NCBI GenBank assembly: GCA_023231475.1
Contig: JALJEE010002402.1
Coordinates: 1 to 30,860 of the forward strand
Direction: 5' to 3'
Length of the DNA: 30,860 nucleotides
Origin: Seison nebaliae
Taxonomy: Eukaryota; Rotifera; Pararotatoria; Seisonacea; Seisonidae
In this document: positions 9,957 through 21,300 of the stretch, piece after piece
How the letters are laid out: each line of letters starts with the position of its first letter
How positions within the stretch are numbered: position 1 is the stretch's first letter
Position numbers and translations under genes: made by a program
The notes under the pieces: generated by a model
Database searches by the model: none
Told to the model about the DNA's origin: nothing
Seen by the model: only the letters and a program-made list of their open reading frames with translations

Positions 9957-10546
9957 TTAATTAGCTTGATTCGTCGTAGCTTGATTCTCACGTTGTTCTC
10001 GTAACTATCAGAAAATGAACAAATGAGTTTTCGTAAAATAACAAACCATTGGCGGTCGAATTCTGGGTGGAGGAATTCTTTTTCGTCTTTCGGTACGTGA
10101 ACGATTTCTTACAATTTTGCTATGGATAGCACATGATACACAGTACATCATCTTCGAATACAATCTTGGCAATGGTACTTCTGAAAAATGGTGAGAAGTG
10201 AATAAAAAAGATGAGGGGCGATAAATAAAATTAATAATTATAATAAAGGAGAGTGAACTGTGAGCATAAGCACTTGCAAAAGCAATATCTCTTACAGCTG
10301 CCGTTTCCACAATGTTACGTATGACGAATTTCTTTATCGCTTTGTCTTTTGGTGTGCATCGGGCACAGTTCGAACAACGAATAAAAACGACATGTCCTCG
10401 ACCATTCTTATTTCGTCCATTGCAACGGCGTTTCTTCGTCTAATTAATCCAATCCATAAAATATTGTTTCACACCAATGAATGATGAATAAAGAGCGAAA
10501 TTAAAAAAAATATGAATCTTTTAAACTTTAAAAAAAAGTTAACCAT
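9957..10546 (-). CDS. RPS26: 40S ribosomal protein eS26
   Basis: Coding exons on the minus strand: 10259-10439, 10047-10180 and 9957-10004, with introns of 78 and 42 nt. The reading starts [17 protein letters not shown], then [46 protein letters not shown] and [14 protein letters not shown]. This is eS26, a zinc-binding small-subunit protein near the mRNA exit channel; the CxxC pairs are present. The first coding exon opens directly after a TTAATTAG acceptor with ACG AAG, so the initiator must come from an upstream exon. The best candidate is ATG at 10544-10546, directly followed by GTTAAC (intron 10440-10543). That ATG lies within the last codons of a separate 73-codon frame. With it the protein is 121 aa. 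The exons are firm; the start is inferred. Confidence 0.9.
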
Positions 10547-10760
10547 ATTCTATATCTTTTACTGTATCTTTCTTCAGTGATGTTGTTGATTGAAATGTAG
10601 AGAGTTTGGGAGTGAGGCTTGTAATTTGAAGTGGAACATCTCTACCATTTAATATGGTTAGACGCATTTCATTCAAATCACTCAAGCTAACAAGCAACAA
10701 TTCTAACAATGTGTTTTTCGATACTTTATTTAATCGACAAGCATTTAACTTATCCATCAT
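10539..10760 (-). CDS. Small hypothetical protein upstream of eS26
   Basis: A 73-codon frame starts MMDKLNACRLNKVSKNTLLE and ends KDIEYG. Its first half looks like an amphipathic leucine-rich helix (TLLELLLVSLSDLNEMRL); the rest is polar. I do not recognise it. It lies directly upstream of eS26 on the same strand, and the candidate eS26 start codon and splice donor overlap its final codons. It could be a real small gene, an upstream ORF of the eS26 transcript, or part of a longer gene whose other exons I cannot see. Confidence 0.4.
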   Translation of the reverse strand: MMDKLNACRLNKVSKNTLLELLLVSLSDLNEMRLTILNGRDVPLQITSLTPKLSTFQSTTSLKKDTVKDIEYG

Positions 10761-10983
10761 TAGTTGTCGTTATTGTCAATGAAGAGATAACTTCAACAAG
10801 TATTGTTTCGTTTAAATAATTGCCATGATATTTAGAATAAATTAGAACTTTATCCAATTTCACTTGAAATCTTATTCCAAATATTCCTTTTATTATAATT
10901 TTTTATAAGAATTAAAATCTCACCAAATGAAAATTCTAAAAATAAACTTTCAATAATTGCTTCCTTCGATTTAATCGATACAC

Positions 10984-11217
10984 ATGGATCAACGAACATC
11001 ATTCCTTTCCGGAAATTATCTGTGAGGTTTTAACGCAATTTATAATTATAGTTTTTACGAAAGACAAATTTTACTTGGTGTCATAGTTGTTGGTGATGTT
11101 TTTACATTAATATCTAATGGATCGATTTCTAAAATTATTTTAGAATTTCCTCTGATAATGAAGCAGCGTTGCATCGTATAGAAAGAGAGGGAAAACGAAG
11201 AGCAATTTTATTATTAT
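10984..11217 (+). CDS. Possible very small membrane protein, split gene (tentative)
   Basis: Starting at ATG 10984, MDQRTSFLSGNYL leads to a good donor (GTGAGG, 11022). Acceptors at 11051 or 11063 (intron 30 or 42 nt) continue in frame into the hydrophobic QILLGVIVV. A donor GTGATG follows at about 11094. After it, AG sites near 11145 or 11160 lead to alternative ends; one of these reads AALHRIEREGKRRAILLL and stops at about 11217. Such a product of 40-45 aa would have one membrane-spanning segment and a basic tail. The exon structure is uncertain and no family is recognised, so treat it as a candidate only. Confidence 0.25.
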
Positions 11218-11430
11218 AAAGTAAAATGAAATTTTGAATTTAAAATGAAATTATCTAATATTTCTTTCGTTTTAATTCACAATTAACTCTGTCTGAAATT
11301 GTATATAATTGTGTTAAATTAATTGAAATAATTAATTAACTTCATTTCATTTCATATTGAAAAATTAAATTTTTTCTAATTAAAAAAATTTCAACGATCA
11401 AATCATGAAGATGGTGAAACACTACGACGA

Positions 11431-12960
11431 TTATAAATTTTTTCCGGCTATCTTTACACCAAAATCGTTTCGTCTTATTCGTTTCTTGTCACTAATACGT
11501 CGTGTAGTTTTACTAATTTTCTTACGTAAAACTTCGGATGAATTGTCCATATTTCTCTCCTTCTCAATATGTAATAAAGCGTCGTCGATTTTTGGTGGTC
11601 GTTTATATTCTTTACGACTTAAAATCGGAACTCTAGCTCGATTAATTTCTTTTTCTATTTCTCCTTGTGGTACTTTTGAAGATGATTTGGATGTTGACGC
11701 TCCAATATTATTATTATTGTCCTCTCGATTCTTTGATGGACTATCAGATGATTTGTGAACTTGTGACATAATAATTTGTCTTCTAATTTGTTCTGAAATG
11801 TTTGATGGTCGATTACTTGATGATTTTTTTGAATGTTTCGATTTATTTCCTTTATATGACGATTCATCCATTTCTTTATTGTCATCATCATAATCGTCTT
11901 CATCTGAGAAATTTTCAGATTGTCTTCTTGTCTGCTCTTGGACGATTGGTGTCATCCATCGATAAATGATTGCACGACAAAGTTTCTTATTTTTCTCACT
12001 TTCTGAATGATGTTCAGACAACATTCCAATTGCACGTCCTAATCCACTTTGTTGTAATAATTCGATATCAACTGTTTGTATATTCTGATGAATGAATGCA
12101 ATTAATCGATCACGAATAGCTGTAATTGGCAGTGATGTATCAGGTAAGAGAGAGAGCCAATCGGAAAATAATCCTAATCCTCCATTATCGATGAACGTGT
12201 ATAATTTCTCATTATTATTTAACGATGAAATACATTCAGATAATAGACGAAGTTTCTCTGTCTGTAATTTACCTACACGTAATAGATATCGATCTTTATC
12301 GGCTGCTTTTCTCATTCGATCCATCAATTGAGTGACATTACTTTCTGTTGTTGAATTATAAAGATCTTTTTTTCGACGACGATTCGATCCCACTCTCAGT
12401 GGTTTCAATTCTAAAAATTCACTTTTCGAATATGAAGATTCTGATTTTCTTTTCGATTTCTTCTCTTTTGATGACATTTCCACTTCATCATCATCATCAT
12501 CTTCATCGATTGTTGATTGTATTTTATCGATCTCTTTTCCTTCATCATCATCATCATGGAGAGGAGGAAGAATTGGTGCATCTGATTTATTCAATTCATC
12601 TAATTCATTTAACAATTCTGGATCGACCTCATTGTCATCATAAGCTATCATATCATCTCCATTATCTGAATTTTTTATTTCTTCTTTCTCCTTCGTCGTT
12701 ATAATATCATCAATTTCATTATTATTCTCTTCTTCGCTGCCTGATTGAATTTTTGCTTTCTTCCGATGAGATTTCTTCTTTTTCTTATGTTTCCTCTTCT
12801 CTCTTTTCACCACTGATTCTGTTGTTGCTTCATCGACATTTTTCAATTCTTTCAAATCATCATCTATACAAATCACTTCCTCGGTATTATCATCGTCATC
12901 TTCTTCATCATCAAATTTTGGTAGATTCGAATACGGCGAGTTACTCATCTCATAAAACAA
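11431..12960 (-). CDS. IWS1: IWS1 transcription elongation factor homologue
   Basis: A 509-codon frame. The N-terminal 170 residues are acidic and Lys-rich low complexity (runs of D/E, KRKHKKKKKSHRKK). From about residue 185 to 340 it carries the IWS1 core, a TFIIS N-terminal-like (LW) helical bundle. Landmarks are LMDRMRKAADKDR, FIDNGGLGLFSDWLSLLPD, LPITAIRDRLIAFI, LQQSGLGRAIGMLSEH and LCRAIIYRWMTPI. Near the C-terminus RARVPILSRKEYKRPPK matches the conserved IWS1 tail. IWS1 partners Spt6 in RNA polymerase II elongation and mRNA export. The second Met (MSNSPYS, residue 5) is an alternative start. The gene is divergent from the FAM192A homologue, with 153 bp between starts. Confidence 0.92.
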   Translation of the reverse strand: MFYEMSNSPYSNLPKFDDEEDDDDNTEEVICIDDDLKELKNVDEATTESVVKREKRKHKKKKKSHRKKAKIQSGSEEENNNEIDDIITTKEKEEIKNSDNGDDMIAYDDNEVDPELLNELDELNKSDAPILPPLHDDDDEGKEIDKIQSTIDEDDDDDEVEMSSKEKKSKRKSESSYSKSEFLELKPLRVGSNRRRKKDLYNSTTESNVTQLMDRMRKAADKDRYLLRVGKLQTEKLRLLSECISSLNNNEKLYTFIDNGGLGLFSDWLSLLPDTSLPITAIRDRLIAFIHQNIQTVDIELLQQSGLGRAIGMLSEHHSESEKNKKLCRAIIYRWMTPIVQEQTRRQSENFSDEDDYDDDNKEMDESSYKGNKSKHSKKSSSNRPSNISEQIRRQIIMSQVHKSSDSPSKNREDNNNNIGASTSKSSSKVPQGEIEKEINRARVPILSRKEYKRPPKIDDALLHIEKERNMDNSSEVLRKKISKTTRRISDKKRIRRNDFGVKIAGKNL

Positions 12961-13113
12961 TTTGACAGAAACACACTATTTATGCGCTAAATTAATGAAT
13001 GCAAACGATTAACCTTTAAATAACATTGGAAAATTTGTATGAAAAATGTTGAGGAACAAGGAAAAATTTATGAATTTGAAGCTTATAACAACTCCTTAAT
13101 AATGTCATTATAA
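12961..13113. promoter_or_regulatory. Bidirectional promoter region (IWS1 / FAM192A)
   Basis: 153 bp separate two divergent start codons, so both promoters must lie here if both genes are active. The sequence is AT-rich, and no distinct motif can be claimed. Confidence 0.5.
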
Positions 13114-13813
13114 ATGGATAGTTATTCTCAACGATTTGTCAAGGATGGACATTTGGATGATGAAATTGAGAAACAACGTTCGGCTTGGAGACAAAACAGA
13201 TTACCGGATGATCCAGAAGAAATGCCTGAAAATGTTGATACTCGTCCACTTTATTTTCGATTAAAAGAAGCACAGGAAAAAGCAGATAAAGAGGAAGAAG
13301 ACATCGATGGTAAAAGTTTGTTTTTATTTTTCTAATTTCTTTTATTTATTATAATAATTGGAAGGAAGTAATTATAATTGTCTAACGGAAGATGATTTAG
13401 AATATTATAATTCTTTCGAAAGAAATCGATGGTTAGTCACTCCCGCCGATTTAGATGAAGAAAAGAAGATCGTTGAACAATTGAAATTACGAGAAGATCA
13501 GAAGAAGATGTTTAATCAGAAATTATCGAATATCGATCGATTGGAACCGCCAAAAATTAATAAAAATAATTCGAATAAAATTATTAAAAAGACAAACAAA
13601 CCGAATAAAGTCAAAAGAATAATTGGAATAAATGAGAAGATTATCGTGAACAAAATTGTAAAAAAACATTTGAAATCTTCATCGAATAATCGAAATAATT
13701 CCAATTTACCAAACAACAACAACAACAACAAAAAGAATGATGATGATGATGATAAGAGTAAGAAGAAGACTAATAATTTATTGCCATTGGCTGTTTATGA
13801 TTCAGATGAATAA
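13114..13813 (+). CDS. PSME3IP1: FAM192A/PSME3IP1 (NIP30) homologue
   Basis: Two exons, 13114-13309 and 13365-13813, with a 55-nt intron in phase 1. The product is 214 aa. The N-terminal NIP30 domain is recognisable: SQRFVKDGHLDDEIEKQR, AWRQNRLPDDPEEMPE, then RPLYFRLKEAQEKADKEEE. The segment continues after the splice with LTEDDLEYYN. In vertebrates this protein binds the proteasome activator PA28-gamma in the nucleus. The second exon becomes highly basic and Asn/Lys-rich (KKTNKPNKVKR, poly-Asn, poly-Asp) and ends LPLAVYDSDE. The acidic terminus after a basic stretch resembles the vertebrate CK2-phosphorylated tail, by analogy only. Confidence 0.82.
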
Positions 13814-15594
13814 TTTGATTTTATAATGAAATATTTATTGTTCGTTCAAAGTTAATTGGTGTTAGATCAAACGGTGAATGATAAATTATGTAAGATTATT
13901 ATCTGATAATTTGTTAGAAATATCAATCGGATCTCTTCCTGTTAATTGCTATTCTCGACAAATTTATTTCCTTCCAGTTATGTCATGCAAAGTAATGGAG
14001 TAGAAAGAATAATTAGAATTTGAGAGTATTTCTTCTTTCCTTCCATTCCTCCTCCTTCTTTTCTTACAATATTGTTAGAAGGACTTCTTTCTATCCGACA
14101 TCATTTTCATTAGGAAGAATAGAAATCGTTCGTTTCTCTCTAAAAGAAAGCGAACGATCGTCAACATCTTCTATCTAACAAGGAATGTTTTTGTGCGAAT
14201 AAGAAGTGATATTCCCGTGCAAATGATCAGATAGATAAGAATAGTTTATGCACATTACCCTTGAAACCAAAGTAAATAATTATGGGTGAAAGGAAATCAT
14301 GAATATTTGTTTTCCGTTTTCGCTTCTTGTCTTTCTCATAAAACGCACCATATTCCTCCTACTCCTCACTATCCGATACGACGACAATAGTTGGTGACGA
14401 GTTCGTGAAGAGAGTGATAATAAAGAAGGAACAGAAAACAAAATTTTTTTTTAAAATTAATGAAGAAAAATATAATGTTTCTCCTTCAAATAAACTGGTG
14501 AGGATGTTGATGGAGAGATAAACAGAAGAGAAATCGATTATATAAATTGGAGGAAAATTGACTGAAGAGAGACGATTTAAACAGTTTTTATTTCTTTCAC
14601 ATATCACACCTCCATATGACGATTCTTTATGTATTATGTACACTTTAATTGGACATCCGTATGTCTGTATGTGTATGTGCAATTGAAGCATAACTTCCAT
14701 TTCTTTAGTTGGATTTCGTCTTATCTTCTACACAGAAAATAAGTTGACAAACATACGAATTTATTTTATGAGGAACTTCTCATTTCCCATATTCGTTTAG
14801 TGCATATAATGAGGATGTTGTATATGCAATAATCGACATACATAATTCGTTGGTGGCAGATAAGAACGAGAAGAAATAATGAGAAGAAAGAAAGTTCATT
14901 CTCTGTTTTTATAGTTCCGAATGTTGTCGGTTGAAAGGAGATATAGCTCGATTCTGTAAATGTCATATTTACATAATACATTGCAATTAAAAAGAAATGC
15001 ATATACTCCTCCCCAATGATATGCATATAAATAGGAGAACTATTGAGTTCATCATCATTCATTATTGATGGAAAATTAATGTGAATTGTATAGATTGTTA
15101 TATTTCATCCAGAAATTTTTATTGCACGAAACATCACCACATTGTCCGATTGGTAGAGACATATTCCTTATATAGAAAGAAGACCAATCTGCAAAAGCAG
15201 AATAATACCCTTGTGCTGGATATTCTACATAACGACGACATCATATCACCCAACATCTTACCCATAAGAAAACGACATTTATTTAAATATCGTATGTATT
15301 CGATAAGAAATAAATTCATATAAATTCATTCTTCTCTTTCGCTTTAATACTCGTACTTCTTCTCATTCGTTTTTCCTTCACCATTCAAAACGACTGGAGT
15401 AGAAATATTTTCCGTTCAATTCAACTAAAGAAATCTACTTAAGTTAAACTCTCCAATTACTCCATCAGTTTGGAGTGGACGAACGACTTCTTTGAATTTA
15501 TTTAATTTCCAAAACAATATCCAATTCTCAAAACTCATTTGACGTACTTCAATCTTTTCCAATACACTTCAAACAACATCTGCGGTATTGAAAA
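13814..15594. other. 1.8 kb intergenic region upstream of complexin
   Basis: The FAM192A 3' UTR lies at the left and the complexin promoter/5' UTR at the right. Open frames on either strand (for example 14359-14700 and 14766-15062 on the minus strand) have ordinary shadow composition, no family motif and no splice support. I see no RNA gene or repeat. A long regulatory region would suit a neuronally expressed gene, but that is inference. Confidence 0.4.
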
Positions 15595-16799
15595 ATGGCT
15601 AGTTTTATAATAAAGCAAATGGTTGGCGATAAAGTCTCCGCCATAACTGGTTATTTCACGTTTTTTTATTCTGTTATTCAAACTCCCATTCATTCGATGT
15701 TGAAAATGAAACATTTCTCGTCTGTCACTCATTTCCTTCCTTTTCTAATGGAACCCTATATGACGTTTAATAGTTGTACATCAATTATCATTTTATGTTT
15801 TTCTTAAAATTAATTGTTCGTCAACATAATGAATGAGAGAAAGGTAGAATATTAATAATAAATCGACACATATAACATTTCTTGATTAATTTTTTCTTAT
15901 TTTCCTTCATTTTTCCTTTCATCAACAATATGTGGCTGGCACAATATCAGGCTGCAAAATTTTCAAAAAGTATAATTTTTAATCTTTTTTCTTTTTCTCT
16001 AATAAAGATTCTGTTAAAGATACGGGTGGTGAAGAGAATGCCGGAAATGCTGAAGAAGATCCAGAAGTTTGTAATTTAATTTAATTTTCAATTAGAATTG
16101 TCATTTCTTCTTCTGTGTTTTCTCATTTTCTTCATAAAATCGTATCACACAGACACACATCAATACATCTTCCACCATGTATTGTTGTTGTTATTTGTGA
16201 GATATTTGAATAATTTCATGTATTCTCTTTTATCTCTTCGATTCTAAATTTCAAATTATATTATTCCATTCTAGTTATTGGCAGAGGTTCCACAATTTTT
16301 TCTTCTTTCATTTTTTCTTTGCTTCTTTTCCATAACAATTTTGGCAATATCCTGTTTTAACATTTATCTTTGCTTCCACCTTATGCTTTCTTTACTAACC
16401 GAGTTTGACTGATTAATTGATTGACGGATTGATTGACTGATTGATTGATTGATGGATTGATTGAATTAATAATTTGAATCTCATGTCAATTAATTTCCTT
16501 ATGAATATTTCAAATAGATCGTGGCAGCAAGAGAAGAAGCTGAACGAAAACGACAAGACAAACATCGTAAAATGGAAGAGGAACGAGAAGCGATGAGACA
16601 AGGAATAAGAGAGAAATTTAATATAAAGAAAAAAGAAGATGCAATGGATTTCATTCCACCACCTGATGGCAGAATTGGAAGGCAGAAGAAGACTCCTGCT
16701 GAATTAGCAGCTGATTTGGAGGATGATGACGACGAATTTGATCCAGTGAAAATGGCAACTAATCTCTTTAATACATTCAAAGCGAAATTGCCCTTTTAA
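15595..16799 (+). CDS. CPX: Complexin
   Basis: Three exons: 15595-15649, 16008-16066 and 16518-16799, giving 131 aa. Exon 1 encodes MASFIIKQMVGDKVSAIT, the membrane-active N-terminus. Exon 2 encodes a short acidic segment (DSVKDTGGEENAGNAEEDPE). Exon 3 begins VAAREEAERKRQDKHRKM, then EEEREAMRQGIREKF, the accessory and central helices that bind the SNARE complex. It continues with GRIGRQKKTPAELAA and ends in a probable amphipathic helix, MATNLFNTFKAKLPF. Complexin clamps and promotes Ca-triggered vesicle fusion at synapses. There is no C-terminal CAAX box, unlike some arthropod and vertebrate isoforms; the terminal helix is the alternative membrane anchor. The introns (358 and 451 nt) are much longer than elsewhere in the window. 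The exon 2 acceptor at 16007 is chosen because it keeps frame. Confidence 0.93.
16405..16465. repeat. Tetranucleotide repeat (GATT)n in complexin intron 2
   Basis: About 60 bp of imperfect GATT/TTGA repeats inside the second complexin intron, about 50 bp before the exon 3 acceptor. Interruptions (GACT, GACG, GATGG) show it is not a pure microsatellite. Confidence 0.85.
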
Positions 16800-17980
16800 A
16801 TCCGAATAAGAAACGAATTTCAACAAATCACGAAGAATTCTATTTTTTGGTAAAAGATGTTACTATTATTATTATCTCTTATATATTTCTGTTATGGAGG
16901 ATCTTTGATGCTTAACTCTTTCACTCATCAGTTTGTCTGAATTATTTTTGTCCCCTTTGTCTTTTTCCTTTTATCATTTTACGAAGTTATAGTCACATAT
17001 TTGAATTGATTCAATCCATTTGGACGTCATCACTCCATCATCTATTTCCATCCCCAAATCCATTAACCAATTTGGAAAGATCAAGGATACAATATTGATT
17101 TCCATCAAATTGAATACTCATAGTCGATTCAACATTCTATCTTAATTTCTTATTAAACTTTTTTTCTAATAAAAACAAATGTTTCACTCACTTTTCTTCC
17201 ACAACAATAAGTGTTCGTTTGAAATAATATGAATTTCAATGAGAATTTCCTCCATATGGAATTTGTTTGAAATTGATGAATTAAATAAGATGAATGAAAT
17301 TAATAGTAATCTTTCTTTCGAGATATATGTTTGGACGAGAGAATTCATTTTCAATAAACCAAAAAGACAAAAATGTGAATCTCCAATTGATGGCTAGAAT
17401 GATTTTAAATTTAAATTTCCTACAAACGCCACAATAGAGAAAGAGTTGTGTAGATTAACCATCATTAACATACGAAGTTATAATAACAACAAAATTTAGT
17501 TGTAATATAGAAATATAATAATTTCATATAGTTTATGACAGATAGTGAAGAGAGCAGTTAGAGAGAGGAAGTATGTGAATGAGTGAGGACAAAGAAATCT
17601 ATTCCGTATTAGAGACTGAAAATGAACAGAATCAAATGAAAATCGATAATGTTGAACAATTTCGAGAATTGATGAGTGGAATATGATTGATGATGTTGAT
17701 GAAAATTGATGGGATGAAGAAGAAAGTGTTGTATGAGATGGATAAAGAAAAGGAGGAACGATAGAAAAGAAAAAAATGACAATATTTTTTGGAATTTAAT
17801 TTTTATTCAAACAAATCGTTTATATGATTTGTAGCCAGTGAAGTATGTGCCATTAGACAATTCATCAGAAGAAGTCATTTTCAATAATTATTTTCAATTA
17901 TAGTTATTATTTCCTACGAATTCTTTCATTTCGGAACATTTAATGCATTTTCATCCAATTTTTGTCCAAACATTCAAAAT
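16800..17980. other. Convergent intergenic region after complexin
   Basis: Complexin 3' UTR and the 3' UTR of the large minus-strand gene. A short + strand frame at 17579-17686 (MSEDKEIYSVLETENEQNQM then 15 residues) looks somewhat protein-like but lies in purine-rich DNA and has no other support. Nothing else is evident. Confidence 0.4.
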
Positions 17981-18295
17981 TTAAACCTTTTCACCATTCT
18001 CCATTGTTTTCACGACTTGTTGAGTCGGTTGTCTATTCAATCTATTACTATTATTATTGTTATTATTGTTGTTATTATTGTTGTTCGTCGTATTATTATT
18101 ATTTGTATTATTGTTATTTCTGTAGAATTTATTTCGATTATTATTTCGAGTTCTTGAATTGAGACTATTGAAAAATTCTCGTTGTTGTCGTTTTTGAGGT
18201 TGACGATTTGATGGTGGATTATTATTATTATTATTATTGTTGTTATTATTTTTATTATCGTTTTTATGATTTTCAATTGTAATTAATAAATCAGA

Positions 18296-18334
<39 letters not shown>

Positions 18335-21300
18335 ATTTTCATTTTTCTTACCAAATACGGATGACCATGCTATATCTCCATTACGTCGTGCTTCTTGTAA
18401 ATGTTCATCATGTTCTTCGCCGGATAAAACATCATCAGTTCCGTTAGTCATATTGTTATGATTCTTCTTCTTGCGGTTATTATGATTATTGTTCCCATTA
18501 TTCTTATTATACTGTCCCCTTCGATTGACATCGTTGACATTGTTCTCGGAGTTATTTTGATCAGGATCATTTACTTCTAACATCGATTTAACACGACGAT
18601 TATGAGGATTTTTATTCCACATCATTTTCGTTGATTTTTGACCATTCTCCTTATGCTCATCATCGTTCATACAATTCAACTGATTTTCACTTCTTGTTAA
18701 CATTTCATCTTCATTTCCCAATGAATTTTGATGATAATGTGGTTGTGGATTACGTAGTCGATTTCCAACATTCGATTTAGATTTCTTATTTATTTGATTC
18801 TTCTTTCCATTTTTTCCTTTTCCTAAATCGTTCATGAAAATTTCATCGTCCACTTGTTCATTTGTGTTTTTGCCATCTCGATAGTCATTCTCTTTTAACG
18901 TCTTCGACGATTGACGTTGATTATTTCTTGGTTTACGAGTACGACGATTTTCCGACGTTTTTTGTTTTCTTCGATTCAATGAATTTTGATGTAGATCATC
19001 ATCAACATCGTCATCTTTATCTATACTCATCTTTTTACCATTTTCAACGTTCTCAATCTTGTGATCATATCCCATATCGAACGATATGATTTTCGAAGAT
19101 GGTTTTAGTTTTTTCTCTTGACGTTTCTCATTTCTATTTTGAAGTTCTTCTTTCTTTGATTGAATCTCTTCATCAACATTAACATTCTTTCTCAAATCAT
19201 TTTGTTGTTTCATTTTTTCCATATGATTCTGATTATGATTTCTACCATTTCCAATTCTGTTATTGTTGCTGATGTTGTTATTGTTATTTTTTATATTTTC
19301 ATTATTATTCTTATTTATAATTTTATTATTGTCATTATTATTTCCATATTCATTTCCACCATAATTTCCTTCATCATTATCATCTTTAATAACATCTAAA
19401 GCATAATGAACATGTCTCGATTCATTTATTCTTTGACGATTATTATTCGATAAATTATCAGATGATTTAGAATTCTTTATTTCATTCATCATTTGATGAT
19501 TCATTTCTTGTTTATGTTGTTTTTGTTGTTGTTGGTTATGATGATGTTGTTGAGGATGTTGCTGAGGATGTTGTTGATGATGTTGTTGATGATGATTGGG
19601 ATGATTAGGAGGCATTTGTTCACTATCTCTATTAATTATTCGATTATTGTTGTTATTGCTATTATTTGACAAGGATGATGGTAAATTTTCTCGTTGTGAT
19701 TGGAGAACACTATAAACTTTGTCTGCGGGAGATGATGATGAAAATAATGCATTTTCATTATCTCGATATTTCGAATTGATAAATTCACTTTTCGAATTAA
19801 CCATTTTCATTAATGGTTGTTGTTGTTGATAGTAATGATTAGGTTGTTGATGGTGTGATAGTGGTGGTGGTGGTACAGGTGGAGCTTGATTATGTCGTCC
19901 TTGTTGTGGTTGTTGAATTCGCATATTTCCTTGTTGTTGTTGTTCATTTTCTAACGATCGAAATAATGCTGAACTTTGATGGAAACATGTATCAATGATG
20001 GTTCTGTTTTGAGAGGGGAACAAAAAAGAATTGTTTTCACTCACATTGATCATTGGAGAATTATTTCTCAATTGCTCAAAAAGGTTTTGATGTCCAAACT
20101 GATCACCGTATCCTTGTCGATTCTGTTTGATTATTTGAGAGTTCTTATATTCATTAATATCCATAAATGGTGAATGTAATGGACGATTATTATGATGACA
20201 CATCGGTACAGATGGAGTTACCATTGGTGGTGGTTGATGGATTAAAGGATGTTGTTGTTGTTGTGGATGGTGTTGAGAGGATGACATCGGTTGTATACAA
20301 TGACGACTATCCATTGAAGAAACTGATCCACTATGCAACGATGATGCATTCATCATAAAATTATTCTCATTCGGATTATTATTACCATTATTTCCCATAC
20401 AATTCGAATTGCCACTTAACTCCGTAAAATGTCTCGGTACCATGTCGATTGACGATAGATCTCGTTTCCCACCGTCTGGTTGAGATCCAATTGACATATG
20501 ATCGAGACGATTAATCATTCGATTACCAATAACACCTGGTGTTATATTTTGATGATGTGTAGACTCTCTTTTCATTTCAGAACAAAGATTCTCTGAAATG
20601 AATGGTGGATGAGGCATTGAAGGTGGTGGTGCCATTGTTAATGATACCGGTTGTTGTTGGGATGTATAAGAATTTGGATTAGATCCATCTCTAAAACTCA
20701 AATTCTCTGCATAATCATAAAGAATGTTATGAGCTTGTTTCGGATCGAGTTCTTTCACAACTGCTTGTAAATCATTCACGAGCATTCCTCCAGTTGAATG
20801 AAGTGGCGGTTCTGAGAAATTGGGATTTGCATGAGAATAAGTGTGAGTATTGTTAATATTATAATTGAATAAATGATCATTAGGAGATGGATTATGTCCT
20901 GTAGCGAATGACGTCGAATTATACATTCCAAATGGAATGTTCGATGAAGTAGCGATTTGTGGATGATGAGGTTGACGATGGACATTTGGACAATTGACCA
21001 TTGTATATGGTGGCTGTTGATGATGGTTCGATAAAGGATAAGTCGAATAATCATTTGACGTCGAATTAGTTTGGGGATGAGACTTTGAAATATTATTGAA
21101 ATTATCACACTGAATGGATGTAACAGTGGATGATGATGATGTGGTGGAAGTGGTAGACGAATTAGACATTAATGGATTTTTTTCCATAAATTTTTGATCT
21201 ATTCTCTTCTGTTCCATTTTCAATATATTTCCAGAAGTTCCATATGAAGACGGTTCTAAATCATCCTTCCATGAAAGTGAAGTTGGAACTTCTTTTAATT

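Noticed and set aside
11405-11758. 117-codon + strand frame antisense to IWS1, and similar frames at 12348-12704 and 12753-12965
   Set aside because: Shadows of the IWS1 coding strand, with His/Ser/Leu runs mirroring its acidic and Lys-rich codons.
13516-13731. Leu/Phe-rich minus-strand frame opposite the FAM192A exon
   Set aside because: Antisense shadow of Asn/Lys-rich codons.
14359-15062. Minus-strand frames of about 100 codons upstream of complexin
   Set aside because: No family motif, Phe/Ile/Ser-rich composition typical of AT-rich noncoding DNA, no splice support.
18037-18276. Ile-rich frames within the giant gene (also at 20776-21108, 21487-21765)
   Set aside because: Out-of-frame readings of AAT/TTA trinucleotide repeats with no independent signal.
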